A DNA stretch of 64,000 nucleotides from Cyclobacteriaceae bacterium. Lineage in GTDB: Bacteria > Bacteroidota > Bacteroidia > Cytophagales > Cyclobacteriaceae. Numbering within the stretch: position 1 is the stretch's first letter; every line of letters starts with the position of its first letter. A model generated the notes under the pieces. The model was not told where the DNA came from. It saw only the letters and a program-made list of their open reading frames with translations, and did not search any database. Below are positions 17,250 to 25,348 of this stretch, in pieces. The position numbers and the translations under genes were made by a program. The stretch covers positions 1 through 64,000 of the forward strand of contig JAGQYM010000011.1 in assembly GCA_020436085.1 (NCBI GenBank), in the 5' to 3' direction.

Positions 17250-17427
17250 CCAGCATCAAGTATCCGGTATCAAGCCCCAGCCATCTTACGTCTTACGTCT
17301 CAAATCCTACGTCTATCAATGGTTTTTTCTATAAGCATTTCCTATCTTCATCCGCCATTATGAGCCAAAATCCACCGGGTGACTGTTCAAGGGAGCCCGG
17401 TTATTTTGAATTAAGTGAATATTTCTG
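17250..17427 (+). repeat. Dispersed leader repeat, copy 4 (longest)
   Basis: It contains CAGCATCAAGTATCCGGTA, CATCTTACGTCTTACGTCTC, CAAATCCTACGTCTATCAAT and GTTTTTTCTATAAGCATTTC, then CTATCTTCATCCG. It continues into a 22-codon frame (ATG 17360, stop 17426-17428) containing NPPGDCSREPGYFEL. The upstream AGCCTGATTACTTTAA at 17104 is a stray fragment of the same extension. It occupies much of the 410-bp gap before the gene at 17470; nothing else is seen there. Confidence 0.82.
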
Positions 17428-17469
17428 ATTGAATATGGGTTGTTCGGGTCAATTATTTTACAAAATCTA

Positions 17470-18189
17470 ATGAAGATCTTTTTTGTCCTAGTACTTATCT
17501 GTACACCAACAGTTGGGGCAATTTGCCAGCAAAGTTCGGATTGGATGAAGTATTTGGAGAATCCTGAATCTGCCAAATGGGAACTAACTGAGGGCAATAA
17601 GCTGTCCAACTATACCAACCAGGATTTCTCAGAGTTGCTAACTCCTAAGACTAAAATCCTCGGATACATCGGTAGCAACTTTCGGAGAATAGATGTAAAA
17701 TTCTCATCAGTCAGGAAAAGTAGTAATCTTAAGAATATCTATTACGTCAGTGGTTCAACGACAGTAAGCAACAACACATGTGATTTCGAGGGAATGATTG
17801 CGATCGAACAGGTTAGAGAATTCAAAAAGCTGCACCTAGGGGTAGATGATGTGCATAAAGACAAGGGAATTCAAAAAGAGGGACTCCTGATTGCAAGATT
17901 TGAATTTGCCGAAAATCCTGAACAAAAGCATGTCGGAATCTTTAACGGAATTATGACTGCCTGGTGGTATCTCGATGGTAGTGGGAAGGTACAATATGAT
18001 AATCTGGAGAATGAATCGGATGGCTTTAAGAACAACCAATATGTTGGCACCTGGCGCGAGTACGGGGAATCGGATGAGAAAATATGTAATTGGGGAGAGT
18101 ATAGGATTCCGTTCTCGGGTGATTTAGATATTGGGGCTGGCGAATTTTCTGCGAATCCGAAATATTACAAAATGGGATGGAGTAATTAA
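17470..18189 (+). CDS. Secreted protein, unknown function
   Basis: 239 residues from the ATG at 17470, which begins a signal peptide (MKIFFVLVLICTPTVGAICQ); a TTG 10 codons upstream was rejected. The mature part is beta-rich: LGYIGSNFRRIDVKFSSV, IYYVSGSTTVSNNTCDFEG, then GLLIARFEFAENPEQKHVGI and WYLDGSGKVQYDNL. The order strand-GxxTAWWYLD resembles proteins that evaluate an exported polymer, but no family can be named. It is preceded by leader repeat copy 4 and followed by the frameshifted gene at 18262. Confidence 0.74.
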   Translation: MKIFFVLVLICTPTVGAICQQSSDWMKYLENPESAKWELTEGNKLSNYTNQDFSELLTPKTKILGYIGSNFRRIDVKFSSVRKSSNLKNIYYVSGSTTVSNNTCDFEGMIAIEQVREFKKLHLGVDDVHKDKGIQKEGLLIARFEFAENPEQKHVGIFNGIMTAWWYLDGSGKVQYDNLENESDGFKNNQYVGTWREYGESDEKICNWGEYRIPFSGDLDIGAGEFSANPKYYKMGWSN

Positions 18190-18261
18190 TTAATCGCTGG
18201 CCATAAAGTGAGAATACATAAAATGAATAGCCCGTTGTAGTAATACGCATAAAACAAACCC

Positions 18262-19008
18262 ATGATAAAACGATTTGCATTTGTATTTTGGCTTGTTGTA
18301 AGTATTCAATCAACCTTTGCGAATGAATTAGATGAAGGGATAATAGAACTGGGTAAGATTTACAGAAATTTTGTCTTTCAGAATAATCCGAATGAAAGCG
18401 TATTTAAAAGATTAAATGAGATACAAGTTGCTGAACTAGAAAACACTAAGTTATTCATAAAGGAATGTATTACATTAAATAATGCTCTCACGTCAGAGAC
18501 GTTCATGCGGCTGCCAGACGAACAAACTTTAGTGAATCTTTACCTGATAATGAAGGTAAACTCTAACATCAGAGAAAAGGAACCGAGAGACAATCATGAA
18601 CTAATAAGAGAGTGGAGAGGTAAAAATGTTAGTCGGTATGAATTGGTGGAGAACTATTATAGTATGGTGTTTGGAGGTATAGGAAACAAAAACCAGCCTT
18701 TTGACCTGTCTGGGACCGATTTCGTCATCGACAACTACAATTTGGCTGACGATACAGAAAAAGGCATTTTCTTCTTGACAGCAATGAATTTATGCTATTA
18801 CACTATTTGGGGTTATATGAATGTGGTCAAACCTCCAAATTATAAGAAAGCCCTGGAGTACATCGACAATTTCCCGAAGTTCGATGGACAAGAGTACTAT
18901 AAATATTTAAGCTTTGGGTTTGCTGACTTCGAAATGAAGATAGAGAAGGATAAGGGACACCAGAGAGTTATAAATACTTTTATATTAATCGATTCTATAA
19001 CACATTGA
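18262..19008 (+). CDS. Exported helical protein, frameshifted at the 3' end
   Basis: 248 residues as read, with a signal peptide (MIKRFAFVFWLVVSIQSTFA) and a mostly helical body. The frame stops at 19008, but coding character continues in the -1 frame to TAA 19161-19163. Reading KDKGTPESYKYFYINRF across 18954-18956 would need one more G in the GGG run and would restore a product of about 300 residues. Either a one-base deletion in the G run or an assembly error is likely. Function unknown; no motif is recognised. Confidence 0.72.
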   Translation: MIKRFAFVFWLVVSIQSTFANELDEGIIELGKIYRNFVFQNNPNESVFKRLNEIQVAELENTKLFIKECITLNNALTSETFMRLPDEQTLVNLYLIMKVNSNIREKEPRDNHELIREWRGKNVSRYELVENYYSMVFGGIGNKNQPFDLSGTDFVIDNYNLADDTEKGIFFLTAMNLCYYTIWGYMNVVKPPNYKKALEYIDNFPKFDGQEYYKYLSFGFADFEMKIEKDKGHQRVINTFILIDSITH

Positions 19009-19163
19009 TTTATCATCATCAATGTCTGAGTCAGAAAAATAAGACGAAAAAGGCAGCCGAGAACCTGGCCCTCAGTTCTATTCTCAAGGAGAAGAACTAT
19101 TATGATTATTCTAAAAACCAAGACTATCTCAATGGACTCTTTCGTACAATGAAAATGGACTAA
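18957..19163 (+). pseudogene. Displaced 3' end of the gene at 18262
   Basis: In the -1 frame the sequence reads YKYFYINRFYNTLIYHHQCL, then KNKTKKAAENLALSSI and YYDYSKNQDYLNGLFRTMKM before TAA. Amino-acid composition matches the upstream frame, and no start codon precedes it. It is therefore read as the lost C-terminus rather than a separate gene. Confidence 0.65.
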
Positions 19164-19237
19164 GAAACGGCTGCAATATCATGTTTGAACCATCGTAGAT
19201 GTCATAGACCCTACGAACTATACAGTCCGACCTTGGG

Positions 19238-19330
19238 CCTCCAGCCCCACAACCAAGTAGCTTATGTCTCACGTCTCAAATCCTACGGCTATTAGTGGTT
19301 TTTTCTTTCAGTATTTCCTATCTTATTAGC
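19238..19330 (+). repeat. Dispersed leader repeat, copy 5
   Basis: CTCCAGCCCCACAACC, TATGTCTCACGTCTCAAATC, CTACGGCTATTAGTGG, then TTTTTTCTTTCAGTATTTCC and TATCTTATTAGC. It lies 41 bp before the start taken for the gene at 19371. Confidence 0.78.
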
Positions 19331-19370
19331 GATCTGGTGTCTCAGTGTCTCAAATTCTTTTTGTAGGATA

Positions 19371-20771
19371 GTGGTTGTTAACTGTCAAAGTGATTTGAAA
19401 AAATGCGTTGCATTCATTATTATTTTATGCTGTCACAGCTATTGTCAATCACAATCCCTAGTATTCTCAACCGACTGGCCCACATCAAATTTCAATGACA
19501 TAAATGGGATGGTTGCCGGTGAATACATAATTGTTGCCGGAAAACCGTTTGATGGACAAGTTTCCACATTGGTGATCGATCTTGAAAAAGGTTTCTTTAG
19601 CGAGGGTAAATCGAGCGGCAGCAACGATAATGTTCTGGGATATACGATGACAGAAAATCAGATCCATATTTACTATGGATCCGGACCGGACGAAAGGAGA
19701 AAGAGTTGGTGTACCTATGACCGATTAACCAGCCGAATAAGCACCATGGAGGCTGCAAAATCGAAAGAGCCCAATGTGGTGGTTGGTTTTAATGCAGATC
19801 ACCGATACACAGAGTTAATCTGCGATGACGACATCCTGATCAACAGCTACATTGGCGACTCTGTTGTCGATCAGCGAAAATTGATCGCCAGCGATGAGCT
19901 TAGAAAGGAGATTAGGTCAAATACATTCACCTTCATTCCAAAACTCGCTGACTATCATTTTGGGATGGTCAGAAATCCAAACAAGATATATTTTCATGAG
20001 GATGATTTGATCATCACCATGCCATGGAGAAGTGATAAAGAATACGCATCTCTATTGTTATCAAAAACATCATCAGACTCACTCCTACAATACACCATCA
20101 ACCTTCCGTTTGGAAAAAAGACCCCATTCAATAGCTTCCTGAGTCACGATGAATTTCTATTTGCATTAGCAATCGATGGTGATTTTCTTGGTCTGAGCAT
20201 TTTTGATTCAAGCCGGACGAGTGTTAAAGATTTGCGATATGTTAAAGAAAAACCAGTGGAGTTTAAGCGTACCGATCTCATCAAGGATGGCGAGAACCTT
20301 GATCGGCAATGGAGAGGAAAATGGGATGACGATCAGATTGCAAAGTATACATTGAAGGTGCTTAATGCGGGTCTACCGGTAGTTGCCGTTGGCGAAGGAG
20401 ATGCATCATTCAGACTTTTGGTGGGTTCAACTAAACCGAACTCTAGTGGAGGTCCGATACCAATGGGAGTTGGTGTGAATGGAGCGCCACTTGGATATGC
20501 CTGGTTAAATTCTGCAGATCAGTACAACTGGAAGGGATACAATGGCGACTACTCCTCTCGTGTTCACTTTTATGGGCAGCTGAATAATGACTTCGAGCCA
20601 TCCTCAGAGGAGACAGAGCGCGGTACGCTGTATAGAGTTGCGGTACGTCTGGCGGAGTTACGTCAATCAATTAAGATAGGTGACTATGGTATCATCAATT
20701 CAGAAAAAGCTACGTATCTGGTTTATTTGAATAAAAAGGACAGAAAACTCAATGTTGAAGAGTTTAAATGA
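19371..20771 (+). CDS. Exported protein, unknown function
   Basis: 466 residues from a GTG at 19371. A TTG at 19395 that would begin LKKCVAFIIILCCHSYCQSQ, a good signal peptide, is an equally plausible start. The body is beta-rich with repeated strand-turn patterns (AGEYIIVAGKPFDGQVSTLV, NQIHIYYGSGPDERRKSW, FLFALAIDGDFLGLSIFD), consistent with a propeller-like fold. No known domain was recognised. It overlaps the next gene by 20 bp and heads a run of three co-directional genes. Confidence 0.72.
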   Translation: MVVNCQSDLKKCVAFIIILCCHSYCQSQSLVFSTDWPTSNFNDINGMVAGEYIIVAGKPFDGQVSTLVIDLEKGFFSEGKSSGSNDNVLGYTMTENQIHIYYGSGPDERRKSWCTYDRLTSRISTMEAAKSKEPNVVVGFNADHRYTELICDDDILINSYIGDSVVDQRKLIASDELRKEIRSNTFTFIPKLADYHFGMVRNPNKIYFHEDDLIITMPWRSDKEYASLLLSKTSSDSLLQYTINLPFGKKTPFNSFLSHDEFLFALAIDGDFLGLSIFDSSRTSVKDLRYVKEKPVEFKRTDLIKDGENLDRQWRGKWDDDQIAKYTLKVLNAGLPVVAVGEGDASFRLLVGSTKPNSSGGPIPMGVGVNGAPLGYAWLNSADQYNWKGYNGDYSSRVHFYGQLNNDFEPSSEETERGTLYRVAVRLAELRQSIKIGDYGIINSEKATYLVYLNKKDRKLNVEEFK

Positions 20772-21369
20772 AAAGATAGTTGCGATTTCGATCTTTCTGA
20801 TAGTGACGATTACCGGATCAGCTCAGGATTTCAGCGGCTATGTGGTATTAAATTCTGGCGATACACTTTTCGGTTTGATAAAACCCTATGACAATGAGGC
20901 CGTCATGTATCACGAGGTCAGATTTTTTAAAGACGGTGAAAAGACAAAATTTGAGCCGAATGAAATTCTTGGATATACTTTTGAAAATCATATTTTCCTA
21001 ACGATGGATCGGGAAGATGATTTTGGAATTAAAAGGAAGGTGTTCATGAGAATTTTAGAGCAGGGTTATTGTACCTTATTCACATATGTGCCTCAAATCA
21101 AGGGTATCGACATTTATGATCCGACTTTTAACAGCGGAAAAATCAACACTCCTCAATATTATCTCCAAAGAACAGGAGAAGATTTACACCGGATCGACTT
21201 TAAAAAACTCCGTACAGGACAAGATCCTTATTTTGTTGACAATCCTCAATTAGCATATGATATTCAAAGGGGTAAATATAAACGGCTTGGAATCGAGGGG
21301 GCGGTGAGGAGATACAACAAAGAACATACTATTTATGAAAAAGAAAATGGGAACGATCAAAGAAATTAG
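20752..21369 (+). CDS. Exported protein, paralogue A of a tandem pair
   Basis: 205 residues, ATG at 20752 inside the end of the previous gene. Signal peptide (IVAISIFLIVTITGSAQ). It shares a layout with the next gene: GYVVLNSGDTLFGLIKPYDN, HEVRFFKDGEKTKFEPNEIL, YCTLFTY, YLQRTGEDLHRIDFKKLR, and a Lys/Tyr-rich RYNKEH tail. The GDTLxGxIK and FxPxEI patterns recur in many Bacteroidota exported proteins of unknown function. Expression is probably coupled to the upstream gene by the overlap. Confidence 0.78.
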   Translation: MLKSLNEKIVAISIFLIVTITGSAQDFSGYVVLNSGDTLFGLIKPYDNEAVMYHEVRFFKDGEKTKFEPNEILGYTFENHIFLTMDREDDFGIKRKVFMRILEQGYCTLFTYVPQIKGIDIYDPTFNSGKINTPQYYLQRTGEDLHRIDFKKLRTGQDPYFVDNPQLAYDIQRGKYKRLGIEGAVRRYNKEHTIYEKENGNDQRN

Positions 21370-21405
21370 CTGTGCCGTTCAGTGAATAGCAAATGTTCAA
21401 CAGGA

Positions 21406-22020
21406 ATGAAAAGTGTCATTGTTACCATTACGGTTTGTTTGGGGTTTGACGTTTGGGGACAGACCCAATATCAGGAGCAGTACAACTATGAGGATGGCTT
21501 TGTGGTTTTTAGTTATGGGGACACGCTTCGGGGAAGAATAAAAGTGAGAGGCGGTATATCTGATGTCTGGAGATACGAAGTAGTAAAATTTCTTAAGGAT
21601 GGCCAAATCACCGAATTCAAACCCCGAGAGGTTAAGTACTACCGTGTAGGAAATGACCGATTTGAATCAAAAAATCTTGGCGGAAAAGGAAGTAAATTAA
21701 TTTTTTTTAAAATTATAACTAAGGGTTACTGCACACTCTATGAGTCTAAAGTTAAAAAGGGAGTGAGTTATAATGCTTTTGGACAGGCTGGCCCTTCGAT
21801 AATTCATGGATTGTATTTACAGAGAGAAGGAGAAGATCTTCACCCTGTAAATTTTAGTTGGTTAAGGCAAGGAAGGGACCTGTACTTTATCGATAATATC
21901 GCCTTAACGTATGACATCAGAAATAGAAAATACAAAGCTGATCAACTTGCTGATATTGTTAAGAGGTACAACAAAGAATGGAAAGCAGCGAGGGAAAGCG
22001 AATCAAAATCTGATAACTAA
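21406..22020 (+). CDS. Exported protein, paralogue B of a tandem pair
   Basis: 204 residues from the ATG at 21406, which has AGGA just upstream and begins a signal peptide (MKSVIVTITVCLGFDVWGQ); a GTG 8 codons earlier was rejected. It mirrors the previous protein: GFVVFSYGDTLRGRIKVRG, EVVKFLKDGQITEFKPREV, ITKGYCTLYES, YLQREGEDLHPVNFSWLRQG, IVKRYNKEW. The two clearly arose by tandem duplication and have since diverged strongly. Function unknown. Confidence 0.78.
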   Translation: MKSVIVTITVCLGFDVWGQTQYQEQYNYEDGFVVFSYGDTLRGRIKVRGGISDVWRYEVVKFLKDGQITEFKPREVKYYRVGNDRFESKNLGGKGSKLIFFKIITKGYCTLYESKVKKGVSYNAFGQAGPSIIHGLYLQREGEDLHPVNFSWLRQGRDLYFIDNIALTYDIRNRKYKADQLADIVKRYNKEWKAARESESKSDN

Positions 22021-22105
22021 GCATTCGATATCGCAAATCTAGCGCAAGCATCTAACTTTTGCAGAGCTCTCTCACCCTCTCAATACTCCCTCCTCAATAC
22101 CACCC

Positions 22106-22876
22106 TCAGAACAATCCCCCCTGCACGGTAGTCAGCTCCGCATAGTCATGGCGCGAGTAGGCTTTGGCTGAGTTGCCCACTGCCTCCTTGCCTTTCAGTC
22201 GCGGCACGGTGTAGGCCTCCATCTCGCGTTCATCGTAGGGTACCATCAGGTCGGTGAGGGCTTTCGGGTCGCTGCCGTCCAACGTGAGCCAGAGTTTCTC
22301 TTTGTCCTGCGGCAGGATCACCGGCATGCGCGGACCTTCACTCGTCTTTGGGTTGTTGTGGATGCGCGTCATCAGCGGGTTGGCCCGAGTAGTCACGATA
22401 GAAAAAGTAGAGCGTTCCATGCCCATGCCGCGCCACGTATCCCAGATGCCGGCCAACGTCATGGGCTCGCCACTGCGCAGGCGGATGTGATGGGGAAAAG
22501 TTTTTCCGTTCTTGTGGTGGTGTTCATAAAATCCATCGGTGATCACCAGGCACCTGCGCCTGAGAATGGATTCTTTGAAAGCAGGTTTCTCAAAGATGGT
22601 CTCCGACCGGGCGTTGAGGGTGGAGTTCTGAATCTTTACTACATCCATGGCACCTTGTGTCCAATTGGGGATAAGGCCCCAGTTGAGCAGCCGCGCTTTA
22701 CCTCCATCTTCGTTGGTAATCACGGGCACGTCAGGGTGATCGAAGCCTGACGCATAGTGCATCGAGGGCAATGATTCCAGGATTTGTTCCAGCTCGCGTA
22801 TCACCAGCAGGTCAGGTTCGTAGCGTCTGGCATACTTCAGGTGCGCCAGCGTGCGCGATCGTATTTCATAGCACAT
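22106..22876 (-). CDS. SOS response-associated peptidase (SRAP/YedK-HMCES family)
   Basis: 256 residues from the ATG at 22876. The product starts MCYEIR, and Cys2 becomes the N-terminal nucleophile that crosslinks to abasic sites in single-stranded DNA in this family. Further family residues are visible: NWGLIPNW, STLNARSET (Asn), RRCLVITDGFYEH (Glu), and IHNNPKTSEGPRMPVIL (His plus RMP), where a short insertion separates His from RMP. It shields abasic sites during replication. The 79-bp gap to the divergent gene at 22956 should hold both promoters. Confidence 0.93.
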   Translation of the reverse strand: MCYEIRSRTLAHLKYARRYEPDLLVIRELEQILESLPSMHYASGFDHPDVPVITNEDGGKARLLNWGLIPNWTQGAMDVVKIQNSTLNARSETIFEKPAFKESILRRRCLVITDGFYEHHHKNGKTFPHHIRLRSGEPMTLAGIWDTWRGMGMERSTFSIVTTRANPLMTRIHNNPKTSEGPRMPVILPQDKEKLWLTLDGSDPKALTDLMVPYDEREMEAYTVPRLKGKEAVGNSAKAYSRHDYAELTTVQGGLF

Positions 22877-22955
22877 ATGGCGAAAATAATGAATTAAAAG
22901 CTGGACTCGATACCTGATACTAAATATTTTAGCACATACTAATTGGAGGCGAGGA

Positions 22956-23339
22956 ATGAAGATCAAGGAGTTGAACCCCGGTATATATAAGGTGCGCAAG
23001 GCTATTCATGTGTCATGGTATGGTAGCAGGCCTGTGGCCAACACCAATAAGATACACCTGCTCACGGTGCAGGGTCATGGACAAGCACGGAAGTATTTCT
23101 TCGATCATGATGTGATCGGGCAGAGTCCGGAGAGTTGTATGGAAGACTATGAGGTGATCAGCAAGTATGAGTCGGTGCCGCAGGTGTTGAGGCCGGAGAT
23201 CATTTTGCGTTTCAAGGACGGAAGCGGGGAGGAGTTTGTCTTTACGGTGAAGGATGCCTGGGGACTGCGCAATGTGTTTGACAAGTTCAAGTGGCTGCAG
23301 AAGCCGTTTGGGTTTGTGAAAAGGAATTTGAGAAGTTAG
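22956..23339 (+). CDS. 127-residue protein, unknown function
   Basis: A good ribosome-binding stretch (GGAGGCGAGGA) directly precedes the ATG at 22956, supporting this start. There is no signal peptide or membrane segment. Visible pattern: beta-rich first half ([20 protein letters not shown]) and a charged second half ([20 protein letters not shown]) ending in a basic [15 protein letters not shown]. It is divergent from the SRAP gene, but that does not establish a DNA-repair role. Not recognised. Confidence 0.7.
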   Translation: MKIKELNPGIYKVRKAIHVSWYGSRPVANTNKIHLLTVQGHGQARKYFFDHDVIGQSPESCMEDYEVISKYESVPQVLRPEIILRFKDGSGEEFVFTVKDAWGLRNVFDKFKWLQKPFGFVKRNLRS

Positions 23340-23405
23340 AAGTTGGGAAGCTAGAATTGAGAAGTTAGAAGTTGGGAATTTGGGAAGTTAGGATTTGAGA
23401 ATGGG
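23340..23405. repeat. Quasi-periodic spacer
   Basis: Imperfect repeats of GAAGTTAGAAGTTGGGAA and shorter versions fill this spacer. No coding signal. Confidence 0.55.
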
Positions 23406-23410
23406 GAACT

Positions 23411-23441
23411 GCCCCTTGCGTCCCCGCGCCTTTGCGGTTAG
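23411..23441 (+). repeat. Dispersed 30-bp repeat, copy 1
   Basis: The text GCCCCTTGCGTCCCCGCGCC followed by TTTGCGGTTA is repeated identically at 24672-24701, so the two copies bracket the DUF4249 gene. A diverged relative lies at 10942-10968. Confidence 0.75.
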
Positions 23442-23557
23442 TTCGTTGGCTTTCGTGCTTTCACACCTCCTATATCCCCAACAGCGCGGTACGTATTTCC
23501 CTTCATAGTTTGATACCTTGTTTTCCTGAATGAAATGCGGTGCGGAGCCGCAGCCTC

Positions 23558-24670
23558 ATGAATTCCCAAATCAAAGCCTTCGTTTTAGTCATTGTGCTGG
23601 CTTCCTGTGTTGACCGCATTGATACTGACCACGATGCGTTTGCTCAGGGTGATTTTTTAGTAGAAGGTTACATCAGCGACCAGCCCGGTCCGTATACCAT
23701 CCGTCTGGCTCAGCCTACAGACTTAGAGTCGAATGTATTGGCCTCCGTTCCCGTGAGTGCCCGAAAGGTCACGATCATGGATGACGCTGGCGAGTCTGAG
23801 GATCTTGCTACGGTTGAGCCCGGTCTTTATATCACTTCGGCCAACGGTATCAGAGGACAGGTTGGGAGGAAATACCACGTGCGCATAGAACTCCTTACGG
23901 GCGAAGTGTTTGAGTCCGCGCCCGAATTATTACGACCCGTGGGTGACGTGTTGGATGTTCGTGCAGAATTTGTGAGCGACAAGCCTTTGACAGGACCCAC
24001 TGAGTATGGCTTCAATGTTACCATGGATGCTGAGAATGAGGAAGGGTTCGTAAGATGGCGGTTCACTGGCACGTATATGGTGGAAACCTTTCCTGAACTA
24101 AAGCAGCATCCGGAGTGCAGCCTCATTCCTGCGCCCGCGCCATGCAGTGGTCAGGTGTGGGATCGTGAGACGTTGAGGTTGATATATGTAGGGGAGTGTA
24201 CCTGCTGCTTTTGCTGGGTTGATGACACCGATGCCAAACCGAATCTCAGCGATGAGCGCATCGTAACCAACGGTCGTTACCAGGATGTGCCGATAGGATA
24301 CGTCCCATTCGACAGGTGGCGCTTCCATTTTTTCAAATATATGATCAAGGTCGAGCAGATGAGCCTTACGGAAGAGGCCTTTGCCTTTTGGAAAATCATC
24401 CGCGATCAGAAAGAGGCGACCAGTGATTTGTTCCAGCCCGCATTTGGTAGGCTCAAGACCAATTTCACCAGTGCCAACAGTCCCCGCAATGCGATAGGAT
24501 TTTTTTACGCCACAGCGATTAGAGACCAGGTATTGTTCTTGTCGGCCGATGATGCCACCTTACCGGTTCCACCTTTTGATCTTGATAATCGTTCGCTCTG
24601 TATTTTCCAGAAGGAGTGCGACCTTGCCTGGGTCAACGCCTCCCGCACTCCACCTAAGGAGTGGGAGTAG
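23558..24670 (+). CDS. DUF4249 lipoprotein
   Basis: 370 residues from the ATG at 23558, which gives a lipoprotein signal (VIVLASCVDR). The N-terminal region (DFLVEGYISDQPGPYTIRLA, VSARKVTIMDDAGE, GLYITSANGIRGQVGRKYHV) is the Ig-like start of DUF4249, surface proteins usually encoded next to a TonB-dependent receptor. Here no receptor is adjacent, so the gene is solitary. It contains a Cys-rich stretch (GECTCCFCWVDD) uncommon for the family. It is bracketed by two copies of a 30-bp repeat. Confidence 0.86.
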   Translation: MNSQIKAFVLVIVLASCVDRIDTDHDAFAQGDFLVEGYISDQPGPYTIRLAQPTDLESNVLASVPVSARKVTIMDDAGESEDLATVEPGLYITSANGIRGQVGRKYHVRIELLTGEVFESAPELLRPVGDVLDVRAEFVSDKPLTGPTEYGFNVTMDAENEEGFVRWRFTGTYMVETFPELKQHPECSLIPAPAPCSGQVWDRETLRLIYVGECTCCFCWVDDTDAKPNLSDERIVTNGRYQDVPIGYVPFDRWRFHFFKYMIKVEQMSLTEEAFAFWKIIRDQKEATSDLFQPAFGRLKTNFTSANSPRNAIGFFYATAIRDQVLFLSADDATLPVPPFDLDNRSLCIFQKECDLAWVNASRTPPKEWE

Positions 24671-24702
24671 AGCCCCTTGCGTCCCCGCGCCTTTGCGGTT
24701 AA
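24671..24702 (+). repeat. Dispersed 30-bp repeat, copy 2
   Basis: Same text as 23411-23441 (GCCCCTTGCGTCCCCGCGCC then TTTGCGGTTA), starting immediately after the DUF4249 stop codon. Confidence 0.75.
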
Positions 24703-24751
24703 TAGCGAGCCCTACCTCGTGGTTCTTGGTGGAATAGCCTTCTTTTCTAGA

Positions 24752-25171
24752 TAAGTCACGGTCATATACGGATAAGTCGCGGTCGTAAACGCGTAAGTCA
24801 CGGTCGTAAACGCGTAAGTCACGGTCGTATACGGGTAAGTCGCGGTCGTAAACGCGTAAGTCACGGTCGTATACGGGTAAGTCGCGGTCGTAAACGCAAA
24901 AGTCACGGTCGTATACGGGTAAGTCACGATCGTAAACGCAAAAGTCACGGTCGTATACGGATAAGTCACGGTCGTAAACGCGTAAGTCACGGTCGTGTAC
25001 GGATAAGTCATGATCGTAAGCGCAAAAGTCACGGTCGTATATGGATAAGTCACGGACGTAAACGCATAAGTCGGGGACGTGTACGGGTAAGTCATGGTCG
25101 TATAAGGATAAGTCTGGGACGTAGACGGGCTAGCCAAAGTCGCAGGCGGGTCAGTTGAGGTCGGGTAACGA
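24752..25171. repeat. 21-bp tandem repeat array, about 18 good plus 2 decayed units
   Basis: Units begin TAAGTCACGGTCGTA and are 21 bp long with no length variation from 24752 to 25129; two degenerate units follow. The last bases alternate between TACGGG/A and AACGCG/A, giving a 42-bp higher-order period over much of the array. The left (24752) side is most uniform and divergence grows to the right. Since 21 is a multiple of 3, the minus strand stays open and reads TYPYTTVTYAFTTV repeats, most likely by chance. The 678-bp gap (24671-25348) holds this array and an AT-rich leader before 25349. Confidence 0.92.
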
Positions 25172-25348
25172 TCGGGTGGGCACCTCAAAGTCGGAGCGGC
25201 TCACGGGTTGTGGTCAGAAGTCAGATGGAAAAACCTTTTTTGGTTGATGTAAAAAAAAGTAAAATATTTTTTTGAAAAATTGGAAATTCCTGAAACTTAA
25301 TTTTTCGTGTAGCGTGTTAATCAGTATATAACTTAAACAACAAAAGTT

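Noticed and set aside
24712-25188. Minus-strand frame of 158 residues made of TYPYTTV/TYAFTTV repeats, looking like a repetitive surface protein
   Set aside because: It is the translation of a 21-bp tandem array; a repeat length divisible by 3 keeps frames open by itself. There is no signal peptide, RBS or domain outside the array.
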